Below are positions 1-7,775 of a DNA stretch of 64,000 nt, one piece after another. Source of the stretch: Xanthomonas sp. NCPPB 1128 (GTDB lineage Bacteria; Pseudomonadota; Gammaproteobacteria; Xanthomonadales; Xanthomonadaceae). The stretch is taken from positions 1 to 64,000 of the forward strand of contig NZ_LFME01000009.1 in assembly GCF_001043115.1 (NCBI RefSeq), in the 5' to 3' direction. Positions within the stretch are counted from its first letter, which is position 1. Every line of letters begins with the position of its first letter. Under the pieces are notes generated by a model. The model did not search any database, had not been told where the DNA came from, and saw only the letters and a program-made list of their open reading frames with translations. The position numbers and the translations under genes are program-made.

Positions 1-27
1 GGGGTCGGAGTGGTGTATAAGAGACAG
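1..27 (+). other. Sequencing adapter remnant (Nextera/Tn5 mosaic end)
   Basis: The first 27 bases align without gaps to the 3' part of the Illumina Nextera read-2 transposase adapter, with about 24 of 27 matches by eye. The last 15 bases (13-27) are identical to the Tn5 mosaic end. This is not genomic sequence. It marks a true contig end, so biology starts at about base 28 and the first gene is cut here. Confidence 0.9.
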
Positions 28-1357
28 GCCCCATTCCGCTGCCGCGCGCGCCAGCCGTGACGAGGCGCGTCCCAGCCTGGGCGCGATGCATGCCAGCGTG
101 GCCGTGCCGCGAAGCGGCCTGGGCTGGCGGCGCTTCCTGGCCTTCCTCGGCCCCGGCTACATGGTCTCGGTCGGCTACATGGATCCGGGCAACTGGGCGA
201 CCGACATCGCCGGCGGCTCGCACTTCGGCTACCTGCTGCTGTCGGTGATCCTGCTCTCCAACCTGATGGCGATCGTGCTGCAGGGCCTGGCTGCGCGCCT
301 GGGCATCGCCACCGGCCTGGATCTGGCCCAGGCCTGCCGCGCGCACTATTCCAAGCCGGTGAACTTCCTGCTGTGGCTGGCCTGCGAGGCGGCCATCGTC
401 GCCTGCGACCTGGCCGAAGTGATCGGTACAGCGATCGCGCTGAAGCTGCTGTTCGGCATTCCGCTCACCGCCGGCGCGATCATCACCTCGATCGACGCGC
501 TGCTGGTGCTGTTCCTGATGCGCCGCGGCTTCCGCGCGCTGGAAGCGTTCGTGATCGCCTTGCTGATGGTGATCTTCGCCTGCTTCCTGGTGCCGATCGT
601 GCTGGCGGCGCCGCCGCTGCGCGAGGTGCTGTCGGGCTTCATCCCACGCGCGCAGGTGGTGACCGACCCGGCGGCGCTGTACCTGGCGATCGGCATCATC
701 GGCGCGACGGTGATGCCGCACAACCTGTACCTGCACTCCTCGATCGTGCAGACCCGCGCCTATGAGCGCAGCGATCAGGGCCGCCGCTCCGCGCTGCGCT
801 GGGCGCTGGCCGACAGCACCATCGCGCTGAGCCTGGCGCTGTTCGTCAACGCCGCGATCCTGATCCTCGCCGCCGCGGTGTTCCATGCGCACGGCCGCAC
901 CGACGTCCAGGAGATCGAACAGGCCCACGAACTGCTGGCGCCGATGCTCGGCGTCGGCCTGGCCTCGACCCTGTTCGCGGTGGCGCTGCTGGCCTCCGGT
1001 ATCAATTCCACCGTCACTGCCACCCTGGCCGGGCAGATCGTGATGGAAGGTTTCCTGCACCTGCGCCTGCCGCCCTGGGCGCGGCGCCTGCTGACCCGCG
1101 GCCTGGCGATCGTGCCGGTGGTCGCGGTGACCTCGCTGTACGGCGAACAGGGCACCGCAAAGCTACTGGTGCTGAGCCAGGTGGTGCTTTCGATGCAGCT
1201 GCCGTTCGCGGTGATCCCGCTGGTCCGCTTCGTCACCGACAAGCGCCGGATGGGGTCGCTGGTGGTACGCCGCTGGCTGGCCTGGCTGGGCTGGGCGATC
1301 GCAGCGCTGATCGTGGTGCTCAATCTGAAGCTGCTGGCGGATACGCTGCTGCACTAA
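28..1357 (+). CDS. mntH: Nramp-family Mn2+/divalent metal:H+ symporter MntH, 5'-truncated by the contig end
   Basis: This inner-membrane transporter imports Mn(II)/Fe(II) with protons. From the first ATG (86) 423 residues are visible. The Nramp signature DPGN lies at residues 33-36 (TM1) and MPH at residues 210-212 (TM6), the two unwound helices that hold the metal. About 11 hydrophobic segments follow. The frame stays open upstream to base 29 and encodes residues (ending in PSLGAM) that look like the usual N-terminus of xanthomonad MntH. ATG 86 is therefore probably internal and the true start is lost with the contig end. The TAA stop (1355-1357) coincides with the target duplication of the inserted element at 1358-1498. 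No downstream partner gene is visible. Confidence 0.88.
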
Positions 1358-1498
1358 GAGTGGCTAACGAAACGTCGCGAGCAGTCGCCAGGTGGGTGCG
1401 GACGGCGCGGAGGAACCGCAATGTACAAGTGGTACATGAGGATTCCGAGCACCGTCCGCGCCCGCCTGGTGGCTGCGCAGTGGTTTTGTTAGCCGCTC
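1358..1498. mobile_element. 141-bp MITE-like foldback element
   Basis: The two halves are imperfect reverse complements over almost the whole length. The left end reads GAGTGGCTAACGAAAC and the right end, reverse-complemented, reads GAGCGGCTAACAAAAC. The arms meet at a central ATGTAC/GTACAT hairpin near 1422-1438. The element is flanked by a 3-bp direct repeat TAA (1355-1357 and 1499-1501), as expected from target duplication by an IS5-like transposase; that family assignment is inference. It encodes no transposase and any open frame through it is incidental. It sits directly on the mntH stop codon. Confidence 0.7.
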
Positions 1499-1601
1499 TA
1501 AGCGCGCTCGGTTACCGCTGGCCGCCTCGGCGTCGTCTTACCGCAGCAGCCCTGCAGCGCGACGACCCCACTGCCCGCGATCGTGCAGTGGGCGATACGG
1601 C

Positions 1602-1895
1602 TCAGGCGCCACTGGCGGGCACGGCCGCGCCATTGCGGGCGAAGAACGCATTTGCCGCCGGGCGGAACAGCAAGAACACGGCCACGGCGAACGGCGGCAC
1701 GCCCGGGATCATGGCCAGCGTCATCGGCGAGGTGGCCAGGCGATCACCACGCCGATCAGGCTCCAGGCGAGGTAGAGCGAACGTCCCCAGACGAGCCCGT
1801 CGAGGATGGCGATCGCGCATGCGCCCTGCACCGAGAGGCCGACATAGCCGATGACGTGCTGGATCGACAGCGGAACGGTCGCATTCCCTCACGTG
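1602..1895 (-). pseudogene. Frameshifted remnant of a small membrane protein, paralogue of the gene at 2827-3216
   Basis: Two minus-strand frames together reproduce the C-terminal two thirds of the 129-residue protein encoded at 2827-3216. One frame gives VPLSIQHVIGYVGLSVQG and, at its end, SLIGVVIAW. The other continues TSPMTLAMIPGVPPFAVAVF and ends RPAANAFFARNG. The switch is near 1735, where one missing G (TGGCC for an expected TGGGCC) would explain it. An in-frame stop just before VPLSIQ removes the N-terminus. The pair looks like a tandem duplication with one decayed copy. Function is unknown. Confidence 0.6.
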
Positions 1896-1908
1896 CGGTA
1901 GCGGAACG

Positions 1909-2211
1909 TCAGTGCAGGCGCTCGGCGATGATCTTCTCGCACAGGAACACGTCGCTGGTGCCATGGCGCACCCGGCAGTACCTGACGAAAGCCTGCCTGC
2001 GCTGGGCGTCCAACGTGACGTACGCATCGATGTCCAGTCCATGCCTGGCCGGGTTGTCGAAGCGCAGCGTCCACGTCGGCTCGGACTTGATGAAAGGCTC
2101 CCACAGCACCCCGACCTCATGATCACCCACGATCTTGTCGAAGCCGATCCACAGCCAGCCGCCGACCATCAGCAAGATCAGGCCAATGCCTACCTTCTGG
2201 CATACGCTCAT
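1909..2211 (-). CDS. Small membrane-anchored protein of unknown function
   Basis: The product is about 100 residues from the ATG at 2211; an in-frame start at 2235 would add eight. One N-terminal hydrophobic helix (about residues 6-22, VGIGLILLMVGGWLWIGF) is followed by a polar, probably periplasmic domain with two cysteines in the second half. I do not recognise the family. It lies on the same strand as two more small hydrophobic proteins and a decayed paralogue. Coding is supported by normal composition and a clean helix-plus-domain layout, but no strong ribosome site is visible. Confidence 0.5.
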   Translation of the reverse strand: MSVCQKVGIGLILLMVGGWLWIGFDKIVGDHEVGVLWEPFIKSEPTWTLRFDNPARHGLDIDAYVTLDAQRRQAFVRYCRVRHGTSDVFLCEKIIAERLH

Positions 2212-2398
2212 GGCGACGTTGCCCGGACCGGGCAATTGCCGCGCTGACCGGCGTGCCCAGCATGATGCTGCTGGCGGATACCGCGCTGCACGAAATGCTG
2301 CCGTGTCACCGCAAGCGTCGAGGTGTTTATGTCGGCAGCATGTACCGATGCATCAACCACGCTCACAAAACCCAGCCGATGCGCACCGGTTCGCCAGA

Positions 2399-2710
2399 TC
2401 ACCGCCCGAGCAGGCCGACGACGAAGGCAAGCACGAGCGCGATCGGAACGAAGAACACCAGCACCATCACCAGCTTCTGCGGGACTCTGTTTGCGGACAA
2501 GCCGAATTCGCGCGCGAAGCGGAACGCCAACCCCAATGAAAACGGCCAGAACATCAGATGCCTGAGCAGTTCCGGATCATTGTCTATCTCTCCACTGTCG
2601 ATCTGCGCGCCAAGGCCATACAGAGACAGGCCGACGAAGGTGGACGGCACCAGCAACCACAGCAGCGCGCCAATCGTGGGCGGGACGAAGGTGATAGTGG
2701 CCAGGCGCAT
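2399..2710 (-). CDS. Small integral membrane protein of unknown function
   Basis: The product is 103 residues. The start at 2710 is chosen because GAGAAG lies about 8 bases upstream; an upstream ATG at 2731 is possible. Two hydrophobic segments are visible near residues 5-33 and 80-100, separated by an acidic loop (QIDSGEIDNDPE) and a stretch ending in a short basic tail. No catalytic motif is apparent and I do not recognise the family. It belongs to a same-strand run of small membrane genes (1602-3216), perhaps co-transcribed. The spacing between genes is too wide to be sure. Confidence 0.5.
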   Translation of the reverse strand: MRLATITFVPPTIGALLWLLVPSTFVGLSLYGLGAQIDSGEIDNDPELLRHLMFWPFSLGLAFRFAREFGLSANRVPQKLVMVLVFFVPIALVLAFVVGLLGR

Positions 2711-2826
2711 GGGCTTTCTTCTCGATGACATGACGAACGTGGAGGGAATCCGGCAACGGTCGGCATGCGCCCTATCGCGCACCGCCCAACGCTCCGACTG
2801 CCCCCGTGGCGCAGGGGCGATGCGTG

Positions 2827-3216
2827 TCAGACTGCACTGTGGTACTCGGTTGCTCCACGGCTGGCGAAGAATGCATTGGCTGCTGGGCGAAACAACAGGA
2901 AGACGACGACCGCGAACAGCGCCATTCCTGGAATCAATGCCAACGTCATCGGCGAGGCGGCCACGCCGACCGTCGTACCGACCAAGCCCCAGACGACATA
3001 GCGCGCGCGTGCGCATCCGAAGCCGCCGAAGATGCCGGCAGCGCATGCGAGCTGCACCACGGCGCCGTGGTAGCCGAGGGCGTACTGGATCGACAAGGGA
3101 ACCGGGTCATGCCGCATCGCCGCTGCTGCGGCCACATCGCTGTCGTCGAGCGCGGACATCAGCAGCGAAAGCACGCACGAGGCAATCAGCAGGCAGGCGA
3201 TGGCGGTGAGAGACAT
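2827..3216 (-). CDS. Small integral membrane protein of unknown function, intact paralogue
   Basis: The product is 129 residues from the ATG at 3216. Four hydrophobic stretches are predicted at about residues 2-20, 50-68, 75-92 and 95-117. The C-terminal block SPMTLALIPGMALFAVVVF and the following RPAANAFF are almost identical to the broken copy at 1602-1895, so the gene was duplicated. Conservation of the block between copies suggests it mattered before one copy decayed. I do not recognise the family. It faces no obvious regulator. Confidence 0.55.
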   Translation of the reverse strand: MSLTAIACLLIASCVLSLLMSALDDSDVAAAAAMRHDPVPLSIQYALGYHGAVVQLACAAGIFGGFGCARARYVVWGLVGTTVGVAASPMTLALIPGMALFAVVVFLLFRPAANAFFASRGATEYHSAV

Positions 3217-3486
3217 GGGACGGCGGCACGACATGCTGGACCTCGACCTGATGGGACACGCTGCTACGAAAGGCTGGATGGCCAACGCGTCGTGGCAGGC
3301 AGACCCTTTTCAAGACGCACGACGGCTGCAAATCCCCCACTGCCGGCCAACACCTCGCCTCACCCAATCCTGGATCGACCAGCCCGAGGCTGGCTTGCAG
3401 ACGCTCCCACGCGCGCTGGACGACGGCGACATGGCCCGTCGAGCGCACCGCGCCCGGCGCAAATCAGCCGCTCTCCGCTGCTTCGA
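3217..3486. other. Intergenic gap, nothing recognised
   Basis: 270 bases between the small membrane gene and the VOC gene. Open frames here overlap on both strands without consistent coding character. I saw no hairpin followed by a T-run. Confidence 0.3.
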
Positions 3487-3939
3487 TCACACCTTGGCCG
3501 ACGTATCGAACAGGGCCGTGTAGCGCCGCTGCATCTCCTCCGGCGTCACCGACTCGATCGCGTGGCCGATCAGCCAGCGGTGACCGAAGGGATCGCGCAC
3601 GGTGCCGGAACGTTCGCCGTAGAAGTGATCCTGCATGCCGCGCTCGAGCGTGCCGCCCGCGGCCACGGCCCGTGCGACCAAGGCGTCGGCATCGTCCACA
3701 TGCAGGTGCAGCGTGACCGGCGTGGCGCCGAGGTGCTCCGGGCTGCGCACGCCCATGTCCGGATACTCCTCCGACAGCATCAACGTGTGGCCATCGAGAT
3801 CCACCTCGGCATGGCCGATGCGCCCGTCCGGCTCGGTGAGGCGGAACAGTTCGCGGGCGCCGAACGCGCGGGCATAGAACGCCATCGCGGCAGCCGCGTC
3901 GCGCACGCACAGGTAGGCATAGAGCTCGTGGATCGCCAT
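3487..3939 (-). CDS. VOC-family (glyoxalase/bleomycin-resistance/PhnB-like) protein
   Basis: The product is a 150-residue cytosolic protein built as two beta-alpha-beta-beta-beta modules. The start at 3939 is preceded by AAGGA. The N-terminal module ends in the FGARELFRLTEPDGRIGHAE region and the C-terminal module carries RDPFGHRWLIG, as in the PhnB-like group. Such proteins bind a metal and act on small electrophiles or sequester drugs; the substrate cannot be read from sequence. It lies 81 bp downstream of an AraC-type regulator on the same strand, which suggests shared control or co-transcription. Confidence 0.8.
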   Translation of the reverse strand: MAIHELYAYLCVRDAAAAMAFYARAFGARELFRLTEPDGRIGHAEVDLDGHTLMLSEEYPDMGVRSPEHLGATPVTLHLHVDDADALVARAVAAGGTLERGMQDHFYGERSGTVRDPFGHRWLIGHAIESVTPEEMQRRYTALFDTSAKV

Positions 3940-4020
3940 GGCATGTCCTTGTGTGGGCCAAGTGCCCATTGTGGAACCCCACACGCGCCGCGTCTTGCAG
4001 GAAATTGACCTGCGCCGCGA

Positions 4021-4851
4021 TCAGCGCGGCACATGCCGCGGGGTGGCAGGATCGGCCATCCGACGCCAGGCAGAGGGAGTGACACCGGCCACGCTGCGGA
4101 ACGTGTTGGCCAGGTGCGCCTGGTCGGCGAAGCCACAGGCGTGCGCGATCTCGGCCCAGCCCAGCGATCGATCGCAGGCCAGTTCCAACGCCTGCGAGAA
4201 GCGCTGCAGCTGCAGCCATGCGTTCGGCGCGAGACCGGTCGCCTGCCGAAACATGGCGATGCAATGCCGGTGGCTGAGTCCGCTGGCGCGCACCATGGTC
4301 TCCACGCGCAAGCCCGGATGCCAGCCCCCCGGGAGCAGCACGCGCAGCGCCGGATGCAGCAAGGGCGGACGGCCGCAGGCGCGGTCGATCAGCCAGCGTT
4401 CGAATGCAGCCAGCCGCGTCGGCGCATCGGTGCACGCGTGCAGCCGCTCCTGCAGGACATCGACCTCGCCTGCAGGCAGCAGCAGTTCCAGTGGCGTGTG
4501 ATGCCCGGCCAAGGCCGATTCGGGCACGCCGAGCAGCATACCGGTGGCGCCGGGACGCAACATCGCCCCGACCGAGGCCGCAGGCTGCGCGACATCGCGT
4601 ACGTGATACGCCGTACGCACCCCGCCGACCACCGCGTGGCCCAGGCAATGGCCGTGCAGGTCGGCCGCGTGGTCGAACACCCGCAATGGTGCGCCGCCGA
4701 TCCGCACGGCGAGATGCGTGGCACCGGTCGGCAGCACATGTTCGCGCGCAGATGGCCGCGCGACTGTCTGCGCCAGTGCAGGATCGTGCGCCCACACCGA
4801 TGTCACCAGGTCGCGCAACGCGAAAACGGGAGGCCGATGGACGGAAGCCAT
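4021..4851 (-). CDS. AraC-family transcriptional regulator
   Basis: The product is 276 residues. A variable N-terminal sensing region of about 165 residues (of the DUF6597 kind, inferred from the GATHLAVRIGG and PGATGMLLGVP segments) precedes the AraC double helix-turn-helix in the last 100 residues. The second recognition helix region reads IAHACGFADQAHLANTFRSV, the classic AraC signature. The VOC gene follows on the same strand, so it is the likely target. No effector can be deduced. ATG 4851 is the first plausible start. Confidence 0.85.
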   Translation of the reverse strand: MASVHRPPVFALRDLVTSVWAHDPALAQTVARPSAREHVLPTGATHLAVRIGGAPLRVFDHAADLHGHCLGHAVVGGVRTAYHVRDVAQPAASVGAMLRPGATGMLLGVPESALAGHHTPLELLLPAGEVDVLQERLHACTDAPTRLAAFERWLIDRACGRPPLLHPALRVLLPGGWHPGLRVETMVRASGLSHRHCIAMFRQATGLAPNAWLQLQRFSQALELACDRSLGWAEIAHACGFADQAHLANTFRSVAGVTPSAWRRMADPATPRHVPR

Positions 4852-5416
4852 GGCGCGATGCTACGCCTCCCTCTCCCCTGCCGGTAGCCTGCCCGACGCC
4901 ATGCCTTGCCGTCGCTGGGATACGATGATCGGTGGCCGACACATACGCTTGAGCACGTCCCTGCACGATGTCGACACGGCATCGCACCGATGCAGGTGCT
5001 GAGAATCCGTGTCGCAGCGGGGTTTGACGCCGCACCGTGAGATCGCGGCATCGAAACCCCTTGAGTCAGGACGCCTGGCGCTTCTCGGCGAAGGCCAGCA
5101 CGCAACTGTCGCCGCCGTCCGTCGACCGCTACCGGACCTGCAGCGCCGCACCTGCCGTGTTCGCCCGCTCGGCATCGAAGCAGTCCAGGCTGTGTCGCCG
5201 CATGCAAAAGCGGCACGCCTGACCACGCTGGCGCGCCATCGCGAATGGAGGACGTGGTGGTGGCGCCATCGCAGACACGTCTGCGCAGACACGGAAAGAA
5301 CGAACGCGCGCCTGCATCGCTGGTCACTTGCGACGCATCTCACACTGCCGTGCGTACCACCAACTGTCTACCCTCGCCGCAGATCCGGCTTATACAGTAG
5401 TCGCGACACACCACGG
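4852..5416. promoter_or_regulatory. 565-bp gap between divergent genes; possible promoters only
   Basis: The gap lies between the AraC gene (minus) and the MASE1 gene (plus), so promoters for both should be here. A TATACAGT sequence near 5391-5398 could be a -10 element for the plus gene, without a convincing -35. The same frame as the MASE1 gene is open back to 5009, but the upstream residues are Arg/His-rich and not protein-like. I see no RNA gene. Confidence 0.3.
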
Positions 5417-6940
5417 ATGGCGGGGATGGCGGCGGCAAGAGACTTCGCCAAAGGCGTTCTACTGAGCGCCGCTTATTGCGCCACCTTCCTGCTGGCGTGG
5501 CGCTGGTCCGTGGACCAGTGGTATCTGCCGGCAGGCGTACGCGTCGCTAGCCTGCTGTTCCTGCCGGCGCGGCGCTGGCCGTGGTTGCTGGCAGGCGATG
5601 CCGCCGCGTTGTTGACGCTGCGCATTCCCATGAGCGAGACCTGGGGCGCGAGTGCCGCCTGGGCGTACCTGAGTCCATTCCTGCTGATGCTGGCCGTGGC
5701 GCTGGTGCCGGTCCTGGTGCGTCAGCGCGTTCCCGACCTCGCGCGCAACGATCACTGGCTGCTGCCACTGGCGCTGGCGACCGCGCTGTGGAGCACGCTC
5801 TGCAACATCGCGATCAACACCGCCTTGGGCGGCCCGGCCGGGCCGGCGCCGCTCGATGTTCTGCTGCGTTACTGGCTCGGCGATTACCTGGGCACCTTGA
5901 TGTTCGTGCTGCCGGCGTTGCTGTGGTTGCGCCGCGACGAGCCCACGCAGATGTATGCCTCGCTGTTGCGCGAGGGGCTGGCGTCGATCGCCATGGTCGT
6001 CGTGCTGTCGGCGTCGATCGCCGGCGTGGACGATGCCCTGCTGCGGCAGTTGCTGATGGTGCTGCTGGTGGTCCCGGCGATCGTACTGACGCTGCGCCAT
6101 GGTTGGCGGGGCGCGGCGCTCGGCGTGGTCCTGGCGAACGTGGCGGTGGCGCTGTCCATGCCCAAGGTCGTGGCACCCGGGATCCACGACGCCGACGCGT
6201 TCGTGGTGCAGATCCTGCTCGCCGCCACGGCCACGATGATGTTCGCGTTCGGATCGCGCATCTCGGCGGCCTATCGGCACCTGCGCGACGACGGGCGCCT
6301 GCATGAGCAGGCACTGGCCTTTGCGCAGGCTGGCTACCTGTCCGCCGAACGCACGCTGCGCCGGCGGGTGGTCGACTACACCGATCTCAGTACGCAGATC
6401 AACAAGCTGCGCCGCGATGTGGTGCAGGATCTGCGCGCGCGCGGACATCATGCCGCCGCGATGCAGATGACCCGCACCGGCGTGATCCAGGCGCAACTGC
6501 TGGACGAGTACGTCACCGCACTCTACCCGCTCGGCATCGAGACCCATGGCCTGTACCCCACCCTGCACTCGCCGACCTTCGCCAACCTGTGTGCGACGGA
6601 GTTCCGCTGCCGCCTGCATGGCGATCCGCGGCGTCTGTCGCTGGGCCTGCAACTGGTGGCCTATCGCTGCATCCTCGACGCCATCGAGACGCTGCCGGTG
6701 GCCCACACCCACCTGCTGCGGGCGCGGGTCTGGCGTGCCAGAGGGCGGCAGGGCATCGCCATCCGCATCACCGCCGATGCCGCGATGCTGAGCGCGTTGC
6801 GGCGGCGACCGGAGGCGCCGGACCGGGAACTGGCGGTCCGCCTGCAGGCGCATGGCGGCACCTGCCGGCGCCGCCATGCGTTGAGCTTCAGCTTCCTGGT
6901 CTCCGAAAGCCGCGCCGCCGGCCTCACTCCACCGCCGTGA
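5417..6940 (+). CDS. MASE1-domain membrane sensor protein with a degenerate kinase-like C-terminus
   Basis: The product is about 507 residues from ATG 5417, or 504 from ATG 5426, which has GGGG just upstream. Residues about 10-300 form eight or more membrane helices with MASE1 character (RVASLLFLPARRWPWLLAG, ALWSTLCNIAINTALGG, WLGDYLGTLMFVLPALLWLR). A helical linker (DLSTQINKLRRDVVQDLRARG) and a C-terminal region about 150 residues long follow. That region has no phospho-acceptor H-box, no GGDEF or EAL motif and no clear ATP-binding N/G boxes. It resembles a decayed histidine-kinase output domain at best. The likely role is ligand sensing at the inner membrane with an unknown partner. The 3' end overlaps the convergent gene by 17 bp. 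Confidence 0.7.
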   Translation: MAGMAAARDFAKGVLLSAAYCATFLLAWRWSVDQWYLPAGVRVASLLFLPARRWPWLLAGDAAALLTLRIPMSETWGASAAWAYLSPFLLMLAVALVPVLVRQRVPDLARNDHWLLPLALATALWSTLCNIAINTALGGPAGPAPLDVLLRYWLGDYLGTLMFVLPALLWLRRDEPTQMYASLLREGLASIAMVVVLSASIAGVDDALLRQLLMVLLVVPAIVLTLRHGWRGAALGVVLANVAVALSMPKVVAPGIHDADAFVVQILLAATATMMFAFGSRISAAYRHLRDDGRLHEQALAFAQAGYLSAERTLRRRVVDYTDLSTQINKLRRDVVQDLRARGHHAAAMQMTRTGVIQAQLLDEYVTALYPLGIETHGLYPTLHSPTFANLCATEFRCRLHGDPRRLSLGLQLVAYRCILDAIETLPVAHTHLLRARVWRARGRQGIAIRITADAAMLSALRRRPEAPDRELAVRLQAHGGTCRRRHALSFSFLVSESRAAGLTPPP

Positions 6941-7343
6941 CCTCCCACGCGTCGCCGCGTGCATCCGTGCGCAGCCGCACCACCACATCCGCCGTGCGAT
7001 AGATCACGCGCGCCGGTACCGCAGGCGATGCCGTCAACGAGACGCGCCCCACGTCGCTGCCCATCGGCAGCACCCACAACGTCTTGCCGATGCGGCCGAC
7101 CGCGGCACGGACCACGCCGCTGGCGTCGTTGATCTGCAGGTAGTTCACGCCATCGCGCGAGAACTCATAGACGCGCCAGGCCGAATCGGTGGCAAGATTC
7201 AGCGCCTTGGGTACGCTTTCCCCCAAACCCTTGCCCACGACCCCATGCCCGCCGGAAGGGCAGCACGACTGCGCCTGCGCCTGAAAGGACAGCGCCAGCC
7301 CCGCTGCGACCACGATTGCCATGCCCTTCGCCTTCGTTTCCAT
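6924..7343 (-). CDS. Small exported protein of unknown function
   Basis: The product is 139 residues from ATG 7343. A clear Sec signal peptide (METKAKG, hydrophobic core MAIVVAAGLALSF, cleavage after AQA) leads to a mature protein starting QSCCPSGGHG. A beta-rich region follows, with WRVYEFSRDGVNYLQIND in its first half. I do not know the family. The adjacent cysteine pair near the mature N-terminus could bind metal or form a disulphide. It is convergent with the MASE1 gene and overlaps its end, so the two are probably not co-regulated. Confidence 0.65.
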   Translation of the reverse strand: METKAKGMAIVVAAGLALSFQAQAQSCCPSGGHGVVGKGLGESVPKALNLATDSAWRVYEFSRDGVNYLQINDASGVVRAAVGRIGKTLWVLPMGSDVGRVSLTASPAVPARVIYRTADVVVRLRTDARGDAWEVTAVE

Positions 7344-7775
7344 TCCATCGATCCTTTCCCACCCGGGGAATTCCGCCTGCATCTCAGGCGCGATCAAGGT
7401 ACGTGGTCCGGGCCGGGAAGCGGTCGACAAACGTCATCGACAAGACCGTGCGGGGCAACTCGCATCAGGCTGATCCGATAGCGACACCGTGCCGTCGCTG
7501 GCGTGCTGAAGGTCAGCCTGCTGCGCTCCAGCCTGAATGGCATGGTCGAATTTCCCTTCGAAACGCCACGGACACGTCGGCGAGCAGGTCGCAAACAACG
7601 CTTCGTGTCGGAGATCCGGCGCGGATGCAGCGCCACGCAGCCCTACTGTTCCAGCATGTGGAACACAGCCTGGCATCACGCTCCATTCCACGTGCAGCCG
7701 TTCCGCAGTGCGTCGCATCACCCCACAGCACCAACGCAACAGACGCCGCGTGCGACTGCGCCAATCCTGCCCTGG
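7344..7775. other. 432-bp gap, no gene supported
   Basis: Short frames exist on both strands, but none has a start with a ribosome site or a recognisable domain. Two overlapping minus-strand frames around 7434-7636 could be a decayed gene; I cannot support a call. It lies upstream of the exported protein and downstream of the kinase. Confidence 0.3.

Noticed and set aside
1358-1501. Integron attC site
   Set aside because: The ends (GGCTAAC and GTTAGCC) resemble core sites but do not fit RYYYAAC/GTTRRRY, no integrase or cassette array is present, and the flanking TAA repeat fits transposition better.
1360-2122. Plus-strand coding frames across the foldback element and beyond
   Set aside because: They run through the element and antisense to better minus-strand genes, with Arg-rich composition and no start signals.
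5009-5416. N-terminal extension of the MASE1 protein
   Set aside because: The frame is open but encodes Arg/His-rich sequence without a start signal, and the first hydrophobic helix starts right after ATG 5417.
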